This document shows, one piece after another, positions 1 to 6,304 of a stretch of DNA of 32,509 bases. The translations under genes and the position numbers were made by a program. The stretch is from Deltaproteobacteria bacterium (GTDB taxonomy: Bacteria > Desulfobacterota > Syntrophia > Syntrophales > UBA2210). The DNA lies in assembly GCA_019313385.1 (NCBI GenBank), contig JAFDBG010000009.1, positions 1-32,509 on the forward strand, in the 5' to 3' direction. The notes beneath the pieces were generated by a model that saw nothing but the letters and a program-made list of their open reading frames with translations, was not told the origin of the DNA and ran no database searches. How positions within the stretch are numbered: position 1 is the first letter of the stretch; each line of letters starts with the position of its first letter.

Positions 1-96
1 GCCAAAGCCAAGGCCAGGGGATATCGTACAACGAGAAACCTGATCACGATGATTTACCTCATCGGTGGTAAACTTGAATTCAGACTACCCACATGA
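1..96 (+). CDS. C-terminal end of an ISL3-type transposase (partial, cut by window edge)
   Basis: Frame 1 is open from the first base to a TGA at 94-96 and encodes 31 residues containing AKARGYRTTRN and MIYLIGGKLEF, ending LPT. From memory this resembles the extreme C-terminus of ISL3 (IS204/IS1001/IS1165) transposases, where a basic ARG(Y/F)R motif is followed by a short hydrophobic tail. The stop overlaps the galE start (ATGA, 93-96). No non-coding terminal inverted repeat is visible between them, although one would be expected beyond the transposase stop in an intact element. It may be a remnant, or an intact copy whose right end extends into galE. The identification rests on a short tail only. 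Confidence 0.5.
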   Translation, partial: AKAKARGYRTTRNLITMIYLIGGKLEFRLPT

Positions 97-1118
97 AACA
101 GCGAGGAACCAAAAAGATACTATTGACAGGTGGCGCCGGGTATATAGGCAGTCATACCTGTTTGGCCCTGCTTGAGGCGGGGTATGATGTGATTGTTGTC
201 GACAACCTTGCAAACAGCAAGGAGGAATCGTTGAAAAGGGTTCAGCAGATCGCGGGTAAGACCCTGGAATTCCACAAGGTGGATCTGCTGGACAAAGACG
301 CGCTGAACAGGATTTTTGAAGGTGCTTCAGTCGATGCGGTGATTCACTTCGCGGGTCTGAAGGCGGTTGGAGAATCCGTCAGCACGCCGCTTCGTTATTA
401 TCACAATAACGTTACAGGAACGCTGCATCTGTGTGAGGCTATGCGTGAGCACGACGTCAGAAAGATGGTCTTCAGTTCTTCCGCTACTGTGTATGGAGAC
501 CCTCACACGGTTCCGATAATGGAGGATTTTCCGCTTGCGCCCACCAATCCATACGGACGTTCAAAACTTATGATTGAAGAGATCCTCCGTGACATCAATC
601 CTGCCGGGGAAGGGTGGGATATAGCGCTTCTTCGATATTTCAATCCGGTAGGAGCCCATTCAAGCGGCATGATTGGCGAAGATCCTAACGGCATACCGAA
701 TAATCTCTTCCCCTATATAACGCAGGTTGCCGTAGGTAAACGCAAGGCACTTTCAGTGTTTGGTAATGACTATCCCACTGTGGACGGAACGGGCGTCAGG
801 GATTATATTCATGTCGTGGATTTGGCGGACGGACACTTGAAGGCGCTGGAAAAACTGGCATCCGGTCCCGGCATTGTCACCTATAATCTGGGTGCCGGGC
901 AGGGACACAGTGTCCTTGAAGTTGTTGAAGCGTTCGAGAAGGTCTCCGGTCACAGAATACCATATAACATAGTGAACCGCCGCCCGGGTGATATAGCGGT
1001 GTGCTATGCCGATTCTTCGAAGGCGAAGGATAAAATGGGCTGGTCGGCGACAAGAGGTATAGACAAGATGTGTGCCGATGCCTGGCGCTGGCAGTCTCTA
1101 AACCCTGACGGCTATTGA
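93..1118 (+). CDS. galE: UDP-glucose 4-epimerase
   Basis: This cytoplasmic NAD-dependent short-chain dehydrogenase interconverts UDP-glucose and UDP-galactose and so supplies galactose units for LPS or exopolysaccharide. The protein is 341 residues, the usual GalE length. The N-terminal Rossmann motif TGGAGYIGSH spans residues 12-21 (GxxGxxG at 13-19). The catalytic Tyr and Lys are in NPYGRSK (Y154, K158), preceded by the SSSATVYG serine/threonine segment. VRDYIHVVDLADGH is the typical GalE substrate-side motif. The start at 93 has no good ribosome binding site and overlaps the stop of the transposase-like tail. The first six residues before KKILLTGG are extra compared with a typical MKILVTGG start. 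The 3' end abuts polA. Identification is confident; the exact start is less so. Confidence 0.95.
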   Translation: MKQRGTKKILLTGGAGYIGSHTCLALLEAGYDVIVVDNLANSKEESLKRVQQIAGKTLEFHKVDLLDKDALNRIFEGASVDAVIHFAGLKAVGESVSTPLRYYHNNVTGTLHLCEAMREHDVRKMVFSSSATVYGDPHTVPIMEDFPLAPTNPYGRSKLMIEEILRDINPAGEGWDIALLRYFNPVGAHSSGMIGEDPNGIPNNLFPYITQVAVGKRKALSVFGNDYPTVDGTGVRDYIHVVDLADGHLKALEKLASGPGIVTYNLGAGQGHSVLEVVEAFEKVSGHRIPYNIVNRRPGDIAVCYADSSKAKDKMGWSATRGIDKMCADAWRWQSLNPDGY

Positions 1119-1135
1119 AAAGGATTGCCGAAAAT

Positions 1136-3793
1136 ATGGCTGAAGAAAGATTAAAACCCATGTTATTTCTTATAGATGGGACAAATTATATCTACCGGGC
1201 GTTTTACGCGATCCGCGGGCTCTCTAATTCCAAGGGATTCCCCACCAATGCCATCTATGGTTTTACCAATATGCTCATGAAATTGTGTCGCGACTGGGGA
1301 CCGGATTATATTGCCGTTGTATTCGACGCGAGAGGCCCCACGTTCAGGCATGAGGCATATGATCAGTATAAGGCGAACCGCAGGGCGATGCCCGACGACC
1401 TCCGCCCCCAGATCCCGCATGTCAAGGATATTGTCCGCGGTTTTTCCATGGAGGTCATCGAGGAGCAGGGAGTAGAGGCGGATGATATTATAGGAACCCT
1501 GGCGAAGAGAAGTGAGCAGGCAGGGATGAAGGTAGTTATTGCCTCCGGTGATAAAGATTTTATGCAGCTCGTGTCGGACAATATCCTGATGGTGGATACC
1601 ATGAAAGACATGTCCTATGACGTAGATGGTGTCAGGAAGCGTTTCGGAGTTGGACCCGACAGGGTGATTGATATACTGGGCCTTGCGGGGGACAAATCGG
1701 ACAATGTTCCCGGTGTTCCCGGTGTGGGTGAAAAAACGGCGCTCAAACTGGTGCAAGAATTTGGTTCCCTGGAAAGTGTCCTGGAAAACGCCGGAAAGAT
1801 CAAGGGCAGGGGGCTGAGTGGAAAACTGAGGGAATTTGCCGATCAGGCGCGGATGAGCAAGGACCTGGTTACTATCAGAACGGATGTCCCCGTAGTACCC
1901 GATCTGGATGACCTTCGTTTCAGGGACCCCGATGTGGAAACATTAAAGAGGCTTTTCTGGGAATTTGAGTTTCCCGCCCTCATTGCGAGGCTTGAGATAA
2001 AAGAGGAGAAAGAGGCGGTTGATTACCGCCTGATCACCGGTGAAGTGGAGTTCGACAATCTGCTGGATGAAGTTCGAAGGTCTGGCAGGTTTACCTTTGA
2101 TCTGGAATTGACTTCAGATGAGGCGATGAGGGCTCAGATCGTTGGAATAGCTATCTGCAACGGTGCTAAAAGTGCTTGTTATATTCCCTTATCCAACACT
2201 TGTGACGGCCCCTACATGTCAGGGCTGGAGACGCTTTTCTCCGATGATAGCCTGAAAAAATACGGGCATAATCTCAAGACGGCTTCTCTTGCTCTCTCGC
2301 GGACAGGAATCGCGCTGAAGGGAGAGCTGTATGATGTCATGGTGGCATCGTATGTCCTCAATCCCTCCAGGCGCGGGTATGATCTGGCCGATATTGTTCA
2401 GGATCATCTTGGGCGCAGGATTGCCTCCCCCAAAGATCTGATGGGAAGCGGGGCGAAGGCGATTTTGTTTCAGGACGTACCCTTGGAAGATGCCTCGGAT
2501 TACGCGTGTCGCCGGGCGGACTTTATATTCAGACTCTCGCCCCTCTTGGGTGAAGATATGGAGAAAGCGGAACTGAAAGACCTTTTCCGTGACGTGGAGA
2601 TGCCTCTTGCCGGAGTGCTTGCCTTGATGGAGAAAAAGGGAGTTCTCCTTGATTGTGACCTTTTGGGAGAGATGTCGCTCCAGCTCGGGGAACTGCTCGG
2701 TGTCTCCGAGGAAAAGATATACCGTCTCGCGGGGGAGGAGTTCAATATAAATTCCCCGAAACAACTGCAGACCATACTCTTTGACAGGCTTGGCCTTCCC
2801 AGGGGGAGGAAGACAAAGGCCGGCTATTCGACGGATGTGGATGTATTGACAAATCTCGCAAAGTCTTATGACCTCCCGGCGGAGATACTCGTGTACCGGA
2901 GCATGGCAAAGCTCAAATCGACTTATGCCGATGCCCTGCCCGCACTTGTTAACCAGGAGACGGGGAGGGTGCATACATCGTATAATCAGACGGTGACAGC
3001 GACAGGGAGACTCTCCAGCAGTAACCCGAATCTCCAGAACATACCGATAAGGACCCCGGAAGGAAAAAAGATACGTCAGGCCTTCATCGCGCCTGATGGC
3101 TGCGAAATAGTGTCGGCTGACTACTCTCAGATAGAACTTCGTATTCTGGCACATCTCTCCGGGGACGAACTGCTTATAGAGGCGTTCGAATCCGGCGAGG
3201 ATGTACATACAAAGACGGCCTCTGACATATTCGGCGTGTTTCCCGGGATGGTCAGCGAGGAGATGCGCAGACAGGCAAAGGTGATAAACTTCGGCGTCAT
3301 TTATGGAATGAGTCCCTTCGGCCTTGCCAGAGAGCTGAATATAAGTCAGAAGCGCGCTAAAGATTACATAGATGGATATTTCTCCAGATTTTCCGGCGTC
3401 CGCACATTCATAGAAGAAACGCTGGAAAAGGCGAGGGAGAGGGGGTTTGTCACCACGCTTCTGAACCGCCGACGATATATACCGGAGATCAACAGCGGCA
3501 ATGTCCAAGTCCGCCAGTTTGCGGAGAGGATGGCTGTCAACACCCCTATACAGGGAACGGCGGCCGATCTGATAAAGGTGGCGATGCTGAATATCGCAGG
3601 CAGGATTAAGGAAAAGAAGCTTTCCGTGTCTATGATCATGCAGGTACATGATGAGCTCGTTTTTGAAGTTCCAGTGCGGGAGAAGGAAGAGGTTATGGAC
3701 CTCGTCAGATGGGAAATGGAGAATGTTATAGCCCTGAAAATTCCGATAAGGGTGGAGATCGCTTCCGGGAAAAACTGGGATGAGGCGCATTGA
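1136..3793 (+). CDS. polA: DNA polymerase I
   Basis: Family A polymerase used in Okazaki fragment processing and repair. In order it has a 5' nuclease domain (ADDIIGTLA, GDKDFMQL, GDKSDNVPGVPGVGEKTA), a 3'-5' exonuclease-like domain, and the polymerase with motif A (ADYSQIELRILAH), motif B (RRQAKVINFGVIYG) and motif C (QVHDELVFEV). Only part of the exonuclease site survives: FDLE (D322, E324) is kept. The exo II motif reads NLKTA (A383) where NLKYD is expected, and exo III reads YACRR (R460) where YxxxD is expected. Proofreading is therefore probably lost. The frame is open from a TTG at 1115 overlapping the galE stop. ATG 1136 is preferred because AAAAGGA lies about 11 bases upstream; ATG 1160 is also possible. 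Residue numbers count from 1136. Confidence 0.96.
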   Translation: MAEERLKPMLFLIDGTNYIYRAFYAIRGLSNSKGFPTNAIYGFTNMLMKLCRDWGPDYIAVVFDARGPTFRHEAYDQYKANRRAMPDDLRPQIPHVKDIVRGFSMEVIEEQGVEADDIIGTLAKRSEQAGMKVVIASGDKDFMQLVSDNILMVDTMKDMSYDVDGVRKRFGVGPDRVIDILGLAGDKSDNVPGVPGVGEKTALKLVQEFGSLESVLENAGKIKGRGLSGKLREFADQARMSKDLVTIRTDVPVVPDLDDLRFRDPDVETLKRLFWEFEFPALIARLEIKEEKEAVDYRLITGEVEFDNLLDEVRRSGRFTFDLELTSDEAMRAQIVGIAICNGAKSACYIPLSNTCDGPYMSGLETLFSDDSLKKYGHNLKTASLALSRTGIALKGELYDVMVASYVLNPSRRGYDLADIVQDHLGRRIASPKDLMGSGAKAILFQDVPLEDASDYACRRADFIFRLSPLLGEDMEKAELKDLFRDVEMPLAGVLALMEKKGVLLDCDLLGEMSLQLGELLGVSEEKIYRLAGEEFNINSPKQLQTILFDRLGLPRGRKTKAGYSTDVDVLTNLAKSYDLPAEILVYRSMAKLKSTYADALPALVNQETGRVHTSYNQTVTATGRLSSSNPNLQNIPIRTPEGKKIRQAFIAPDGCEIVSADYSQIELRILAHLSGDELLIEAFESGEDVHTKTASDIFGVFPGMVSEEMRRQAKVINFGVIYGMSPFGLARELNISQKRAKDYIDGYFSRFSGVRTFIEETLEKARERGFVTTLLNRRRYIPEINSGNVQVRQFAERMAVNTPIQGTAADLIKVAMLNIAGRIKEKKLSVSMIMQVHDELVFEVPVREKEEVMDLVRWEMENVIALKIPIRVEIASGKNWDEAH

Positions 3794-3840
3794 CAGTCAG
3801 TGGTCAGTGGGTAGTGGACAGTGGGTAGTTGGTAGTGGGT
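3794..3840. repeat. Degenerate short tandem repeat
   Basis: Immediately after the polA stop there are about four imperfect copies of a 10-12 base G/T-rich unit of the form CAGTGGGTAGT (with variants such as CAGTGGTCAGT and TGGTAGTGGGT). Only G, T, A and a few C occur here, unlike the flanking sequence. It is non-coding and its role is unknown. Confidence 0.7.
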
Positions 3841-3935
3841 GCGAAGATAATCCTCTAATCTTTTTATCTGATACTATTGCCTATTCAAAGAGCGCAGTTG
3901 TTGAAAATAACGGTTCTAATGCCCGTGGATGGTCG

Positions 3936-3955
3936 TTATTGCCCGCGGGTAATAA
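3936..3955. promoter_or_regulatory. 20-bp near-perfect palindrome upstream of the crotonase gene
   Basis: The half TTATTGCCCG meets its inverted copy CGGGTAATAA with no spacer. Nine of ten base pairs are perfect and the tenth is G-T. It lies 28 bases before the crotonase start codon. An operator for a dimeric repressor is the simplest reading, but a hairpin in the leader RNA is also possible. A related half-match (TAATGCCCGTGG) lies at 3918-3929. No regulator is encoded nearby. Confidence 0.4.
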
Positions 3956-3982
3956 ATAATACACGCTGAGGAGGAGACAGCT

Positions 3983-4699
3983 ATGGCGATTGTAGAATGG
4001 AAAAAGGATGGGACTGTCGCGGTTATGACTATGAACAACGGCGAGAACAGGCACAATCCTGACTTCAACAGAGCTATCCTGAACGCCTTTGATGAGATTG
4101 AGAATGACGAGACTGTCTCATCCGTGGTTATCACATCAAGCGATCAGAAAAACTGGTCACAGGGTATTGATGTTGTATGGATAATGGACGTCATGAATAA
4201 TAAGGAAACCCAGGCGATTAAGGATTTTTTGTATGGTCTGAACAAGGTATTTACGCGAATCCTGTGTTTTCCGATGCCTGTTATCGCGTCCATAAATGGG
4301 CATGTCTTTGGAGATGGAAGCATCATGGCCTGTGCCTGTGATTTCAGATTCATGAAGGCGGACATGGGATATTTCTGTTTCCCGGAGGTGGATATAAACA
4401 TCCCCTTTCTGCCGGGGATGCTCGCTATCATAAAAAAAGCGATCCCATACTACAAACTTGAAGAGCTTGTGTACAGCGGGAAGAGAGCGACCGCGAATGA
4501 ACTGGAGGCAAGTCACGTGATTGTGAAGGCGTCTGAAAACGAAGAGGCCCTCCTTGAAGACGCGATGGCGTTCGCGAGGACCTTCACCAAGAAGAGGGCG
4601 GTATTCGAACAACTGAAAAAGAGACTGCACAAGCATATCATTGAAATAATGGAGAGGGAAGACCCGGAGTTCATAGAGCCCCTCAATATAATGGCCTGA
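3983..4699 (+). CDS. Enoyl-CoA hydratase/isomerase (crotonase) family protein
   Basis: Crotonase-superfamily protein of 238 residues, slightly short for the family. The oxyanion-hole regions are visible: WSQGIDVVWIMD (normally A/S-G-x-D) and INGHVFGDGSIMACACDFRFM, the usual NGxAxGGGxxxxxxCDxR helix with Asp replacing one Gly. FPEVDINIPFLPGM follows. The EVDI segment and the short length recall delta3-delta2-enoyl-CoA isomerase-like members more than classical hydratases, so double-bond isomerisation of an acyl-CoA is possible; the substrate cannot be told. A strong GAGGAGG lies 8 bases before the ATG. The next gene begins one base after this stop, so the pair is co-transcribed with the flavoprotein. 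Confidence 0.85.
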   Translation: MAIVEWKKDGTVAVMTMNNGENRHNPDFNRAILNAFDEIENDETVSSVVITSSDQKNWSQGIDVVWIMDVMNNKETQAIKDFLYGLNKVFTRILCFPMPVIASINGHVFGDGSIMACACDFRFMKADMGYFCFPEVDINIPFLPGMLAIIKKAIPYYKLEELVYSGKRATANELEASHVIVKASENEEALLEDAMAFARTFTKKRAVFEQLKKRLHKHIIEIMEREDPEFIEPLNIMA

Positions 4700-4700
4700 A

Positions 4701-5942
4701 ATGGTGAAACGTAATGTTGTAGTAGTCGGAGGTGGCGCGTCCGGCATGATGGCCTCCGGACAGGCCGCAGGATTGGGTGCAGATACGCTGCTGCTTGAGA
4801 AGATGCACCGTCCGGGGCGCAAGCTTGGCATCACGGGCAAGGGGCGGTGCAACCTCACAAATGTGGCTTCACTTCCGGAGTTTATTTCGCACTTCGGGTC
4901 GAGCGGGATTTTTCTCCGGCAGGTCTTTCATCGCTTTTCGAATGATGAGCTTGTGGCGTTCTTTGAGGAACTAGATGTTCCAACTGTTGTCGAACGCGGA
5001 GGACGTATATTCCCGGTGAGCGGACAGGCGCGGGATGTGGTGGACGCGCTGACGGGATGGATGAAAAGGCAGGGAGTGATCGTGCGGCGGAAAATATCCG
5101 TGGATGGCCTGCTTATCGAAGGGCGCAAGGTCTGCGGTGTGCGTGATTCCGGGGGAGAGACATACCCCGCAGACGCTGTTATCATCGCGACAGGGGGTGT
5201 ATCTTATCCGACCACCGGTTCAACCGGCGACGGGTACCGTCTGGCACAATCAGCAGGGCATTCAGTAGTGCCCCTGCGCCCAGCGCTGATTCCTCTGGAG
5301 ACCGGTGGTGATGTGGCGCCACGTCTGCAGGGCCTGAGCATGCGCAACGTGAACGTCAGTGTCCTGGTTGACGGCAGAAAACAGGATGAAGCGTTTGGAG
5401 AAATGCTCTTCACGCATTTCGGTCTCTCCGGACCGATTATTCTTTCCCTCAGCGGCAGGGTGACGGACGCGTTGAATCTGGGTGGCCGAGTGACCATCTC
5501 CATTGATCTGAAACCCGCGCTGGATGAACACAAGCTGGATGAAAGACTGCTGCGCGAGTTTGACGCGCATGGAAAACGCAAGTTTCAAACGCTGCTCGAA
5601 GACCTGCTGCCCGGCAAACTGATACCTGTCTGTATGGAGCTTACTGGAATTCCTCCGGACAGGAGGGGCCACCAGATTACCGCGCGGGAGAGGGAATGTC
5701 TGCGGGCGTGGCTCAAGGACTTTCGCCTGGAAGTAACAGGAACCCGCCCCATTTCCGAGGCCGTCATCACCGCGGGCGGGATAAATACAGGGGAGATAGA
5801 TCCCCGAACGATGGCATCACGTCTTGTCAGCGGACTCTATTTCGCGGGTGAGGTGATGGACATAGACGCTGATACAGGAGGATATAACCTGCAGGCCGCG
5901 TTTTCCACCGGTTGGCTTGCGGGAAGATCAGCGGGAAAATAG
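4701..5942 (+). CDS. BaiN/YhiN-type (HI0933 family) FAD-dependent oxidoreductase
   Basis: A 413-residue flavoprotein. The N-terminal dinucleotide fold has VVVVGGGASGMMA (GxGxxG at residues 10-15), an acidic strand end LLLEK, and the family signature GRKLGITGKGRCNLTN. IIATGGVSYPTTGSTGDGY lies mid-protein, and AGEVMDIDADTGGYNLQAAF near the C-terminus is the second FAD-contact motif. The family contains E. coli YhiN and BaiN, which has been implicated in bile-acid reduction; most members have no known substrate. The one-base spacing after the crotonase gene suggests a joint role in acyl-CoA or a related metabolism, but this is inference. It faces the next genes convergently. Confidence 0.88.
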   Translation: MVKRNVVVVGGGASGMMASGQAAGLGADTLLLEKMHRPGRKLGITGKGRCNLTNVASLPEFISHFGSSGIFLRQVFHRFSNDELVAFFEELDVPTVVERGGRIFPVSGQARDVVDALTGWMKRQGVIVRRKISVDGLLIEGRKVCGVRDSGGETYPADAVIIATGGVSYPTTGSTGDGYRLAQSAGHSVVPLRPALIPLETGGDVAPRLQGLSMRNVNVSVLVDGRKQDEAFGEMLFTHFGLSGPIILSLSGRVTDALNLGGRVTISIDLKPALDEHKLDERLLREFDAHGKRKFQTLLEDLLPGKLIPVCMELTGIPPDRRGHQITARERECLRAWLKDFRLEVTGTRPISEAVITAGGINTGEIDPRTMASRLVSGLYFAGEVMDIDADTGGYNLQAAFSTGWLAGRSAGK

Positions 5943-5957
5943 GGACAATTCCCTTTT
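5941..5957 (+). terminator. Weak intrinsic terminator after the flavoprotein gene
   Basis: AGGGA and TCCCT form a 5-bp stem around a CAAT loop, with TTT following. It begins inside the stop codon and lies in the gap between convergent genes. The stem is short, so efficiency is doubtful. Confidence 0.35.
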
Positions 5958-5986
5958 AGTCTCCATCCAGAATGGATGATCACTAT

Positions 5987-6301
5987 TTAGAAAGTAGGCG
6001 TAATTACCGGGGAAGTGTCCCCTACCGAGAACTTTCCCTCTCTGATTTTCTCCACGATTCCTTCCAAGCCTACCTTACTGTCTTCAAATTTTACAGTGAT
6101 TGTTGATGTCGTGGAGTTTAGTTTGAAATCAAGAACACCCTCTGTCTTTTTCAGGATAGAACTTATCCTGGCCCTGCCTGCTCACCCCCAGCATCCGGAA
6201 ACATTTAGGCGATACATCTTCTCGGCGGCAATGGATGCCTGCGAAAAGATCATAAGCGTTGCGCAGAGGAGCATTGCTGTAATAATTTTTCTTATAGTCA
6301 T
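5987..6301 (-). CDS. Exported HMA-domain protein, probable selenoprotein (in-frame TGA at 6182-6184 read as Sec)
   Basis: The frame runs from ATG (6301-6299) to TAA (5989-5987) and is 104 residues long if the single TGA at codon 40 is read through. Residues 1-26 are a Sec signal peptide (basic MTIRK, hydrophobic core, SIAA cleavage site). Residues 29-95 match the beta-alpha-beta-beta-alpha-beta pattern of HMA/MerP metal-binding domains: MYRLNVSGC, then AGRARISSILKKTEGV, LDFKLNSTTS, TITVKFED and GLEGIVEKIREGKFSVGD. The metal motif, usually CxxC, reads C37-W-G-U40, with TGA exactly at the second cysteine. A SECIS-like hairpin follows. GGAGG lies 11 bases before the ATG, and the gene starts 3 bases after the ppiD-like stop, so it is co-transcribed. 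A periplasmic metal or redox role is likely. The alternative is a pseudogene or a sequencing error, but the position of the stop, the open frame after it and the hairpin argue for selenocysteine. Confidence 0.8.
6152..6184 (-). promoter_or_regulatory. Candidate bacterial SECIS element with its UGA codon
   Basis: Reading the minus strand, TGA (6184-6182) is followed by 11 bases and then CAGGATA, loop AGTTC, TATCCTG: a perfect 7-bp stem with a 5-base loop. The UGA-to-loop distance is 18 bases and a G sits at loop position 2. Both fit the published bacterial SECIS pattern (apical loop roughly 16-37 bases after UGA, G in the first two loop positions), which recruits SelB with Sec-tRNA. There is no T-run after it, so it is not a terminator. 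Confidence 0.7.
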
Positions 6302-6304
6302 TTG

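Noticed and set aside
2219-3790. 523-codon open frame antisense to polA
   Set aside because: Its content mirrors the codon pattern of polA, which has all its motifs on the plus strand; the antisense product has no recognisable domain.
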